DNA of 64,000 nucleotides from Bog-473 sp963755495 (lineage in GTDB: Bacteria; Actinomycetota; Acidimicrobiia; Acidimicrobiales; RAAP-2), in assembly GCA_963755495.1 (NCBI GenBank), contig CAVWJS010000006.1, positions 1,116,001 to 1,180,000 of the forward strand, in the 5' to 3' direction. The first letter of the stretch is position 1; every line of letters begins with the position of its first letter. Positions 35,404 through 43,170 of the stretch are shown piece by piece. Position numbers and translations under genes: made by a program. A model generated the notes under the pieces. It saw only the letters and a list, made by a program, of their open reading frames with translations, made no database searches and was not told the DNA's origin.

Positions 35404-36494
35404 TCATTTCTTGCCCAAGATCTCTCGAAGAATGGCATCGAGAATCGTGAGGGATGACTTGAGGGAATGGGAGGACATTTCTTCAGAACCGGCCGTGGCA
35501 AGTCGAATACGTTCGGAGCGATCGCAAAGTAGTCGAATGACCTCGGTGGCCACTGCGTGTCCATCCCCCACGGGTACAAGACTCCCATTGCGGTCATTTG
35601 TCAGAAAGTCCGCAACTCCTCCGTTCCGGGTCGAAACTACTGCGGCCCCACATGCCATTGCTTCGGCGGCGGGAAGCCCCCAACCTTCATACCTACTCGT
35701 TAGGAAGAACACGGAGCACTTATTGTAAAGGGCGCGAAGTTCAGAATGGCTCAACTGTCCCCGCGCATTGATGCACGCCGGGATATTCGAATATGTCGAT
35801 CGGCCAAAACATTCGATAACCGCATCTGGCATAGCGTCGTGAATCAGTTCAGCCGCCCGGAATGCAGTGGGGATATCCTTAGCGGCGCCAGACCGCAAGG
35901 GAAACGCGGACAATTTCTTTGCGATTCTCGATGGGTTGGTCGATTCCAAAATCTCCTTCTTCGAGTCCGGCGGTCACGGTTGCATGTATTGGCGTACCTA
36001 GCCGGGTCAACATATCGGCCACTACTCCGGACGTGGCGATGTATGCCACATCATGTCGACTGAGGGCCGAACGCATTCGGTTACGCAATTGTGGGTATTC
36101 CATCCAGAATTTCATAATCGTAAACAATCTGTACGAGTTCCCCGGCCCGACGAGCAGGCCGCATCGTCATTTCAGCGGTTTGCCATGCGGTAAGGATGGT
36201 TAGGTCGGCGGGTGGAAGCGTTTGGCCAGTCAGTCTTGGAACGATACGGACCTCCACGTCCGGGTGAATCTGAAACCACGTGACCATCGGTCGTCTCGCT
36301 TGCATACGTGCAACGAGCTGGACGTAACGAAGCCACTTAACCGCAGACGGATTGTGTCTGCCGGCAACCGGAAACAGTAACGTAACCCGATGACCGAGTT
36401 GTGCTAATCCATTGGCATACTGATAATGGACCTTGTACCCACCAATGGGACGATCTGAATACATCGGCAGTAAGTAAGTGATTCGAAGTCCCAT
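35404..36494 (-). pseudogene. GT4 family glycosyltransferase, two frameshifts
   Basis: The N terminus from ATG 36494 reads GLRITYLLPMYSDRPIGGYKVHYQYANGLAQLGHRV, a typical GT-B start with the GG(Y/H) loop. The middle piece (35879-36127) has WMEYPQLRNRM and YIATSGVVADMLTRLG. The C-terminal piece (35404-35949) has GQLSHSELRALYNKCSVFFLTSRYEGWGLPAAEAMACGAAVVST, the GT4 ExxxxGLPxxEAMACG donor-binding motif. Frames change near 36100 and 35900. The enzyme would be retaining, using a nucleotide-sugar donor. Specificity is unknown; context is glycan assembly. Confidence 0.78.
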
Positions 36495-36497
36495 CAA

Positions 36498-36834
36498 ACA
36501 GTGACACTACAGTCCTGAAATTGGGCCAGTTCGCGTGGCGTTTCTTGGTAGACAGCGATCGCAAATTCTCACTCGGCAAATAGACGCTCCGTTTCAATTG
36601 TGCGTGCATTTGTTCAGATGCTGTGACTGCTTGAGTTCTCGGATAGGCCGAATCGATACAGCCGCTGCGTCCATTGTCGTTTCGCAGGATTTCCATATCT
36701 CGTGGAGTGGATTCTGCCTAAGAGGCGCCCATGTTAAGGGAAGTGAGGCGGAAGTCTGCGCCAGCGGATCACCGCCTGAAGCTAACTTCCAGGCGCGCCT
36801 GAGATTCGTCCGGCTCGACATGGGAGCACTGCGA
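36498..36834. other. Gap with no recognised gene
   Basis: About 340 bp between two minus-strand glycosyltransferase genes. A 75-codon minus-strand frame (36594-36821) has no family motif. It may hold the promoter of the GT4 gene. Confidence 0.4.
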
Positions 36835-37695
36835 CTAGCTGGCCTCTTCCGTCAAGGTTGAAAGCATCGCCCACGACTCACCAACGTCTCGTCCAGCATT
36901 CGCTGAAGCGAGACGGGCTCGACGGGTCCAACGCTTTCGTTCGGCATGGATGGTCCTCAAGACACGAATTCCGTCCGAAAAAGCGTTGAGGTTGCTGGAT
37001 CCAAATCGGCGTGTGCGTTCGAAGCTAGGAACCTCGGCCACCCGGAGCCCTGCTTTGGCGATTCGAACCGTGATGAGCGTCTCGACTTCGAATCCATCAC
37101 CCCACAGCATCGTAGATTCATCCGCTCCTTCAACTTCTCCCGCCTCTAGCTCCATGACGCCGAGGCATTCTCGGCGGAATGCGTTGTAGCCATAGCAGAG
37201 GTCGGTGTATCCGGTGCCGTAGAACAGATTGACAACTTTGTTCAGCCAGTAGTTTCCGACGCGTCGAAGTCGGCTTATGTCACTACTTCCCGCTCCAGGC
37301 AAGAACCTGGAGCCCTTGGCGAAGTCAGCCCCTTCCATGAGGGCACTGACAAAAAGAGGGATCTCTGCAGGATCAGCGGATCCGTCGGCATCGAGCATCA
37401 CAATGAAATCGCCCGTTGCTGCGGCGAAGCCGCAAGCGAGAGCGTTGCCCTTACCTTTGCGGGTCTGGCCTATGACCGTGATATCGGGCCACAGTTCTTG
37501 CGCCACATGCACTGTTTCGTCGGTCGAACCGCCGTCGACCAGAATCACCTCGAAAAGATCTCGCTCCAACTCCGCGAACACGTGGGGAAGGTTGAGGGCC
37601 TCGTTCTTGGCTGGGATCACGACACTGACCGTTGGTCGTGCCCTATGTCCATCCGGTCTGCGCTGGGAGATCCTTTGGAGATCGCCAAGTGTCAT
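36835..37695 (-). CDS. GT2 glycosyltransferase (polyprenyl-phosphate sugar transferase type)
   Basis: An intact 286-residue enzyme: TVSVVIPAKNEALNLPHVFAEL, VILVDGGSTDETV, RKGKGNALACGFAAATGDFIVMLDADGSADPAEI (DAD metal site), FAKGSRFLPGAGSSDISRLR, DLCYGYNAFRRECL, and WGDGFEVETLITVRIAKAGLRVAEVPSFE. This is the dolichol-phosphate-mannose-synthase-like layout, transferring a sugar to a polyprenyl phosphate or similar lipid. No C-terminal membrane anchor is seen. It marks the right-hand end of the glycan locus and is the only unbroken transferase of that block. Confidence 0.88.
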   Translation of the reverse strand: MTLGDLQRISQRRPDGHRARPTVSVVIPAKNEALNLPHVFAELERDLFEVILVDGGSTDETVHVAQELWPDITVIGQTRKGKGNALACGFAAATGDFIVMLDADGSADPAEIPLFVSALMEGADFAKGSRFLPGAGSSDISRLRRVGNYWLNKVVNLFYGTGYTDLCYGYNAFRRECLGVMELEAGEVEGADESTMLWGDGFEVETLITVRIAKAGLRVAEVPSFERTRRFGSSNLNAFSDGIRVLRTIHAERKRWTRRARLASANAGRDVGESWAMLSTLTEEAS

Positions 37696-38314
37696 ATCTG
37701 CTTGCCCCTCATAATTTTCGACGGCCGGGAGTGCGCAATTTCTTGGCGCACGCTCTTGACTATTGGTCTAATCGCGAAGCGCCGCCTTGAAGCCAGTTTG
37801 TCATTCCTTGGGCTGCGATGAAAATGAGCCCGAAGCCAATACAATGTGTCCATCGATGTGTGATTCACTCACACCATTCAGGCCGCTCACGTGTCGACCG
37901 CGCCGGTGTGGAGACTCTCTTCAAAAGAGTACGCCGCGAAGGTTACCCAGCCTTGTCCGTTGTGCTAACTCCGTGTAAATACATGCAAACTCCCTGCCCA
38001 GCAGTATCAAGTCGGCACCGATCCCCTCTTGATGGGCCCCACCCCTGGAACCGACGACACCAAGCTGGGTGGCCAACATTTCACCGACATCCAGCTGCAA
38101 ACGCCCTGGGTATTGAGGCGGTACAGAGATGTCTCACCCGAATTCTCCACGTCCTAAGCGCCCTCCACTTGCGATCTCTCCTCATTCGAGGATTAGACGT
38201 ATCTTCGTCGCCCTGGCCCATGTCCGAATAGGGCACTTAGACCCATTCTCTTATGGATTGATTAGCGACTCGCCAGCCAGACCCGGAGTCCATACCCGTC
38301 GACGAAAAGCGTCA
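37696..38314. other. Intergenic boundary between glycan locus and core chromosome
   Basis: About 620 bp with no supported gene. Short plus-strand frames (for example 37818-38231) lack any recognised motif and have atypical composition. The region separates indel-rich accessory DNA from intact genes to the right, and may contain degraded sequence. Confidence 0.45.
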
Positions 38315-38956
38315 TCAGCCGTTAATCGTGTCGGCACCTGGGTGGCGAGGCGTCGATACGTCTTCGAGGGTGTGGTCCAGCTTGACATGGGCATTACTGA
38401 GAAACCGGCCGACGGCCGTACGAGGTGGGCGCGGCCGCTCTGAGGCGCTCTTGAACGTGTGATTGATGTCTTCGGCCAGCTGGCTCCGCTCGTGTGTCCC
38501 AAGGGATCCGACGAGGCTGGCTATCAGTTGGTCCTCTACCGCCATGATCGAACGCACCTTGGTCACGACCACCTCAAGGGTGTCCTCAAAGCTCTGACCA
38601 CCCGAGGCGTGCACATTGCGGGGGTCGATATGCATCGTCCGCTGATGGATGTCGTCCATGGCCTCCCGAAGTTCCTCCCGGTCCTCTTCGAACTGGTCGA
38701 GCACGGCGTGACCCAAGTCCTGCAGCCGAGGAAGAATCGCGCGCTCGAACGTATCCTCGTAGCGCGAGACCGACCGCACGAGCTCGCTTCCCAGGTCAGC
38801 CCGCTCGCTCAGGTCGTTGGTGTCATCGAGCCGGCTCGTGATTCGCTCGATTCGGGCCCGCTCCTCGGAGAACGGACTGAAATCGGCCAGACCACTCCTT
38901 GACGGAGTCGAATGATCCTCTGGCTGCTCACTCCCTGCCGGTCCTGACTGTGTCAT
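38315..38956 (-). CDS. Hemerythrin-like helical protein, function unknown
   Basis: A 213-residue, strongly charged helical protein. After a disordered N terminus (TQSGPAGSEQPEDHSTPSRSG) it has SRLDDTNDLSERADLGSELVRSVSRYEDTFERAILPRL. This resembles the HHE cation-binding (hemerythrin) layout in which a helix pair is followed by the E-xx-xP segment, but few of the iron-binding His are present. The final part NAHVKLDHTLEDVSTPRHPG is also seen after such domains. Hence a divergent, possibly non-metal member. No neighbour suggests a role. Confidence 0.5.
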   Translation of the reverse strand: MTQSGPAGSEQPEDHSTPSRSGLADFSPFSEERARIERITSRLDDTNDLSERADLGSELVRSVSRYEDTFERAILPRLQDLGHAVLDQFEEDREELREAMDDIHQRTMHIDPRNVHASGGQSFEDTLEVVVTKVRSIMAVEDQLIASLVGSLGTHERSQLAEDINHTFKSASERPRPPRTAVGRFLSNAHVKLDHTLEDVSTPRHPGADTING

Positions 38957-39019
38957 TGTTCCCGCTTCCTTCCGAGTACACGGGAGTTATTCCCCGAAAG
39001 TCAGGGATCGAACCCAAAA

Positions 39020-39694
39020 TCAGATTCCGGGGAAGGGCTCCTCGAGGGAGGCGATCACGTGGTCTGCGCCGGCCTCGGTGAGCTCGCTGACCGAATAGTG
39101 GCCGCTCGCCACGCCGACCCCGACCGCTCCGGCGGAGTGCGCAGCCTGAATGTCCTTGGGTGTATCCCCCACCACAAAGACCTGGGAGGGAGTGAGATTT
39201 GCGTGCAGCAGGGCCGCCTTGGCAATAGCCATTTCAGTAAGTTCAGCACGTACGGGCGAGTCGGACCCGTACGCCCCGAAAGTAAAAAAGCGGTTGAGAT
39301 TGGCCGGCGTCAACTTGGTCCGAGCCGCCCCCTCCATGGCCCCGGAGACGAGGCCAAGCAACACCCCTGCTTCCCCGAGCTGGCGAAGTGTCTGCTCAGC
39401 GCCGGGGAGCACGCGATAGCCCGCGGACTGGCTGATGTCCCCTGCCAAGTGCAATAGGTATTTTGCGTACACCCGATCCATCTCGTCATCGCTCGGGTCC
39501 CGGTTGAGCACGCCCTTGAAGGTCTCACGGCCCACCTCTGGGTCGGTCTCTCCAGCTGAGGTATGGGCGCCTATGTCGGCCGGGATGCCGTACAGCTCTT
39601 CAAATGCCGCCTTCCAGCTCCGAGCGCCTGAGCCCCCGGTATGGACCAATGTCTCGTCCACATCGAACAGGACCACGATCGGCTTGGCGACCAC
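39020..39694 (-). CDS. HAD-superfamily phosphatase (phosphoglycolate-phosphatase-like)
   Basis: A 224-residue hydrolase with HAD motif I VLFDVDETLVHTGG (DxD nucleophile), a helical cap (SWKAAFEELYGIP), motif II GLVSGAM, motif III Lys in KAALLHANLTP, and motif IV VFVVGDTPKDIQAAHSAG. A small phosphorylated metabolite is the likely substrate. It begins immediately after the stop of the 6-phosphogluconate dehydrogenase gene (39695), so both are one operon. The pairing suggests sugar-phosphate handling. The exact substrate is not readable. Confidence 0.88.
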   Translation of the reverse strand: MVAKPIVVLFDVDETLVHTGGSGARSWKAAFEELYGIPADIGAHTSAGETDPEVGRETFKGVLNRDPSDDEMDRVYAKYLLHLAGDISQSAGYRVLPGAEQTLRQLGEAGVLLGLVSGAMEGAARTKLTPANLNRFFTFGAYGSDSPVRAELTEMAIAKAALLHANLTPSQVFVVGDTPKDIQAAHSAGAVGVGVASGHYSVSELTEAGADHVIASLEEPFPGI

Positions 39695-40732
39695 TTAGGC
39701 CTTTTTCTCGTCGTGGCCCCCAAACCCCTTGCGCATCGCCGAGAGGACTTTGTTGGCGAAGTCGTCGAGTCCACGGGAGGCGAATCGTGAATACAGCGAA
39801 GCGGTGAGTACCGGAGCTGGGACGCCCTCGTCGATGGCGGCGATGGACGTCCAACGTCCCTCACCCGAGTCGGATACGTGTCCGGCGAACTCCTCGAGTT
39901 GTGGTGAGGCGACCAGGGCTTCCGCGGTGAGGTCCAGGAGCCATGACGCCACCACACTCCCCCGCCGCCAGACCTCGGTGACCGCCGTGGTGTCGATGTC
40001 GTACTGGTAGAACTCCGGTTCCTCGAGAGGCGCCGTCTCGGCATCGCCGGCCGCCGGGCGTTTCTTGCCCGCATTGGCGTTGTGCAGGATATTGAGCCCT
40101 TCGGCGAACGAGGCCATCATGCCGTACTCGATGCCGTTGTGGACCATCTTGACGAAGTGCCCAGCGCCGTTGGGCCCACAATGCAAGAACCCCATTTCGG
40201 AGTCTTCGGGTTCGCCGGACCGTCCCGGGGTGCGGTCCGCCGTGCCCAGGCCCGGGGCGATCGTGGCGAAAATCGGTCGCAGGTGCGTCACGATGTCGTC
40301 TTCGCCTCCGATCATCAAGCAGAAGCCCCGGTCGATCCCCCACACCCCGCCGCTGGTGCCGCAGTCGACGTGATGGATGCCCTTTTCTGCCAACGACTTG
40401 GCGTGACGGATGTCGTCGCGGTAGTACGAGTTGCCGCCGTCGATCACGATGTCCCCGCTCTCCATGTGGGAGCCGAGCTCCTCAATGGTCTTTCGGGTGA
40501 TCTCGCCTGCTGGCACCATCACCCAGGCGGCCCTCGGTTGCGTCAGCTTCTCGACGAAGTCCGCCATGGACGTCGCACCCGTTGCCCCCTGTTGCTCCAT
40601 GGCCTTCACCGCATCGGGGTTGACGTCGTAGACGACGCAAGTGTGACCGTCGCGCATCAAACGACCGACGAGGCCGGCGCCCATCCGTCCGAGCCCGACC
40701 ATGCCGAGCTGCATCGGGTTGCTTGTGGGCAT
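39695..40732 (-). CDS. gnd: 6-Phosphogluconate dehydrogenase, decarboxylating (short GndA/YqeC type)
   Basis: A 345-residue enzyme starting at ATG 40732 behind an AGAGGAG ribosome binding site; the longer open frame to 40897 is not used. Motifs are the NAD(P)-binding GMVGLGRMGAGLV, DGGNSYYRDD, CGTSGGVWG with the substrate-binding GTSGG, GPNGAGHFVKMVHNGIEYGMM (catalytic Lys), and DSGEGRWT. It oxidatively decarboxylates 6-phosphogluconate to ribulose 5-phosphate in the pentose phosphate pathway. The short form lacks the long C-terminal domain of the E. coli type and is often NAD-dependent. It is divergent from a secreted phosphoesterase gene. Confidence 0.93.
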   Translation of the reverse strand: MPTSNPMQLGMVGLGRMGAGLVGRLMRDGHTCVVYDVNPDAVKAMEQQGATGATSMADFVEKLTQPRAAWVMVPAGEITRKTIEELGSHMESGDIVIDGGNSYYRDDIRHAKSLAEKGIHHVDCGTSGGVWGIDRGFCLMIGGEDDIVTHLRPIFATIAPGLGTADRTPGRSGEPEDSEMGFLHCGPNGAGHFVKMVHNGIEYGMMASFAEGLNILHNANAGKKRPAAGDAETAPLEEPEFYQYDIDTTAVTEVWRRGSVVASWLLDLTAEALVASPQLEEFAGHVSDSGEGRWTSIAAIDEGVPAPVLTASLYSRFASRGLDDFANKVLSAMRKGFGGHDEKKA

Positions 40733-40879
40733 TGGTGTCTCCTCTGTTCGCCGACGCGTGTCGGTTGTCCGGGTGCCTTGCCCGAGGATAGTCATGGCCA
40801 TCCCCCAGGGCGGTTCGGTAATGTCGAGTGGATCGGCCGGGACCTCCCTGTCAAGCGGCGTTCCTGGAAGGGATATGGG

Positions 40880-42391
40880 ATGAGGCAAAGGCTCCACCTC
40901 CGTGCGGTACGGGTTGCTGTCGCAGCGGCACTCTCAGTGGCAGCCGCACTGGTCGGCATGGCCGTGCCGGCCACCGCCAAGACCCATAGTCCGGTGATGG
41001 TGAGAGCGGCTCTCCCGGCGAAAAAGATCAACCACGTCATCGTCATCGAATTCGAGAACGAGGGTTACCAGACGACATTCGGGCCAGGGTCGGTCGCCAC
41101 CTATCTGAACGGGACCCTCCGGCCCAAAGGCGAGCTGCTGCAGAACTACTACGGGATCGGCCACTTCAGCCTGGACAATTACATCGCCCAGGTCTCTGGC
41201 CAGGCACCGACCGAAGATACCCAAGCTGATTGCGCCGACAACGGATTCGCCTTCGCCAACGTGGAGCCGGGAACCCCCGATGCCAACCAGGCGGTGAACC
41301 CGGGGCAGGTCGACGGACAGGGCTGTGTTTACCCGAGCACGGTCAAGACCATCGCCAATCAGCTCGACGCCAAATATCCTCCCAGTCCCAAGACCCACGT
41401 GGCGTCCTGGCGGGCTTACGAGCAGGACATGGGGAACACGCCGTCCCGCGACGGTGGTGTCTCCGATCCAACGGGAGGGACCGACTGCGCCCACCCGGCC
41501 ATTGGGGCTACCGACACGGCGGAGGTCGCCACCGCGCTCGACCAGTACACCTCCCGCCATGACCCGTTTCTGTGGTTCCACTCGATCATCGACAACGCGG
41601 CGGAATGTGATGCCAACGTGGTACCCCTCGGGACCTTGGGCGCAAACGGGGCGCCCTCGCCGGGAGGACACTTGGCCCGGGATCTGCGCAGCGAGAAGAC
41701 CACGCCTCGCTTCGCGTTCATCACCCCCAACCTGTGCAGCGACGGGCACGACGGAACCTGTGCCGGGACCAACAGCACCGGAGGCCACGTCGGCGGATTG
41801 ACCGGCGCTGATGAGTTCCTGCGGGCGTGGATGCCGCTCATCCTCGGTTCGCCTGCGTACAAGCACGGCGACACCCTGGTGGTGATTACCTTCGACGAGG
41901 CCGATGTTGACGCATCCGAGCCGGACTATGCCTCATCATGTTGTAACGAGCCCACAGGTCCCAACACCCACGCCCCCGGCAATGCCGGGTCGTCGACGGA
42001 CACCGCTCCGGGTGGGGGCCAAATCGGAGCCCTGCTACTCAACGCCAAGTACGTCACTCCTGGTTCCATCGATACCAAGGGTTCGTACAACCACTATTCG
42101 GCCTTGCGCAGCTACGAGGACCTCCTCGGACTGACTACTGGTGGGAACGACGGCGAAGGCCATCTTGGCTTTGCGGCCGCTTCAGGATTGGCGCCATTTG
42201 GGACCGACGTCTTCAACAGTCCCGCCGCGGCCACAGCGCCGCTCGCGCTCAGGCGAGCGCTCAAAGTGATCGATGCGTTCTACGACGGCGAACACTCGTT
42301 CACGGGAGATGCCAGACCCACCCGAGCTTCGGGGGCATGCACCCGTCTCGTCTACGTCGGCGTGTCCAAGCGGACCAGGCTGGCGGCGTAG
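40880..42391 (+). CDS. Secreted phosphoesterase (acid phosphatase / phospholipase C superfamily)
   Basis: A 503-residue protein starting at ATG 40880 after GGAAGGGATATGGG. A signal peptide (helix RVAVAAALSVAAALVGMAVPATA) ends near residue 33. The mature part begins INHVIVIEFENEGYQTTFG and contains YYGIGHFSLDNYIAQVSGQ, then LVVITFDEADVD, YNHYSALRSYEDLLGL. This is the metal-dependent PF04185 phosphoesterase layout (AcpA/PlcC-like), expected to release phosphate outside the cell. The last 60 residues look unconserved. The 3' end overlaps the convergent gamma carbonic anhydrase gene by 40 bp. An upstream in-frame extension to 40082 is antisense to gnd and is rejected. Confidence 0.87.
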   Translation: MRQRLHLRAVRVAVAAALSVAAALVGMAVPATAKTHSPVMVRAALPAKKINHVIVIEFENEGYQTTFGPGSVATYLNGTLRPKGELLQNYYGIGHFSLDNYIAQVSGQAPTEDTQADCADNGFAFANVEPGTPDANQAVNPGQVDGQGCVYPSTVKTIANQLDAKYPPSPKTHVASWRAYEQDMGNTPSRDGGVSDPTGGTDCAHPAIGATDTAEVATALDQYTSRHDPFLWFHSIIDNAAECDANVVPLGTLGANGAPSPGGHLARDLRSEKTTPRFAFITPNLCSDGHDGTCAGTNSTGGHVGGLTGADEFLRAWMPLILGSPAYKHGDTLVVITFDEADVDASEPDYASSCCNEPTGPNTHAPGNAGSSTDTAPGGGQIGALLLNAKYVTPGSIDTKGSYNHYSALRSYEDLLGLTTGGNDGEGHLGFAAASGLAPFGTDVFNSPAAATAPLALRRALKVIDAFYDGEHSFTGDARPTRASGACTRLVYVGVSKRTRLAA

Positions 42392-42879
42392 CGCTTTCCA
42401 TTTTCGACGTAGAAGGAAGCCCCCATCTCGATGCCAGAGAGGTACGACTTGCCCTCCTTGATGACGGCCGGCACGCCGACGGCCAAGGCACCTGGGGGCA
42501 CGATCATGTTGTCGGTCACCACTGCGTTGGCCCCGACGGTGGCCCCGGTTCCAACCACGGCATTGTGCAAGACCACCGAACCGGATCCGACGAGGCAGCT
42601 GTTCTCGATACGGCAGCCTTCGAGATGCGCGATGTGACCGACGACACAGCCGTCTCCGACTGAGGTGGGAGTCTGCTCGGTCGTATGGATCACGGTGCCG
42701 TCTTGAATCGATGTACGGGCGCCGATAGTGATGGAGCCGTAGTCCCCACGCAGGACTGCCCCCGGCCATACCGTCGACTCAGGACCGATGATCACGTTGC
42801 CGATGATGACGGCATCGGGATGGATATACGCGGTCGGGTCGATCTGAGGAGCGATACCGTCAAGCTCATAGATAGGCAT
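42352..42879 (-). CDS. Gamma-class carbonic anhydrase-like hexapeptide protein
   Basis: A 175-residue left-handed beta-helix protein starting MPIYELDGIAPQID at ATG 42879. Hexapeptide repeats run from HPDAVIIGNVIIGPESTVWPGAVLRGDYGSITIG to GTGATVGANAVVTDNMIVPPGALAVG. The metal-ligand pattern is partly visible as IHTTEQ, VGHIAHLEGC (His-x4-His). It belongs to the YrdA/PaaY-type gamma carbonic anhydrase family, whose members are often of unproven activity. The frame is open upstream to 43149, but the homologous region begins at 42879. Confidence 0.9.
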   Translation of the reverse strand: MPIYELDGIAPQIDPTAYIHPDAVIIGNVIIGPESTVWPGAVLRGDYGSITIGARTSIQDGTVIHTTEQTPTSVGDGCVVGHIAHLEGCRIENSCLVGSGSVVLHNAVVGTGATVGANAVVTDNMIVPPGALAVGVPAVIKEGKSYLSGIEMGASFYVENGKRYAASLVRLDTPT

Positions 42880-43131
42880 GTCTGACGAACCTAATGGCTC
42901 GCCGGCATCTGATGTAATCGATGGCCCGGAATTCGAGCTGGCAAAAGGGGCCAAGCTCGCTACAGGCAGTCGCACGCGACGGCTCGACAATTGAGGTCGG
43001 TAATGTTCCCGCCTGTGTGACCGCCAAACCAAGAAGGGCTTGACCCGACCGACACCGCCATTTATTAGTGCGTTTGTCATCGGATACCATCTCAAAACTG
43101 CCGGCTCCACTGAGCGGGCCGTCAGCCCGCC

Positions 43132-43170
43132 GAGGTCGGGGTCAATCATGAGAGGTCGGGGTCAATCATG
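43132..43170 (+). repeat. Tandem duplication of a 19-bp unit at the Ig-protein start
   Basis: The unit GAGGTCGGGGTCAATCATGA occurs twice, at 43132 and 43151, spaced 19 nt. Each copy ends in an ATG, so two candidate starts exist, at 43149 and 43168, in different frames (19 nt apart). Only the second leads into the long protein. There is no clear Shine-Dalgarno sequence besides the GAGG of the unit. Confidence 0.7.

Noticed and set aside
40082..40879. N-terminal extension of the phosphoesterase frame
   Set aside because: This part is antisense to gnd; the signal peptide begins only at ATG 40880.
40934..41866. Minus-strand open frame of 310 codons
   Set aside because: It is antisense to the secreted phosphoesterase, which has a signal peptide and family motifs.
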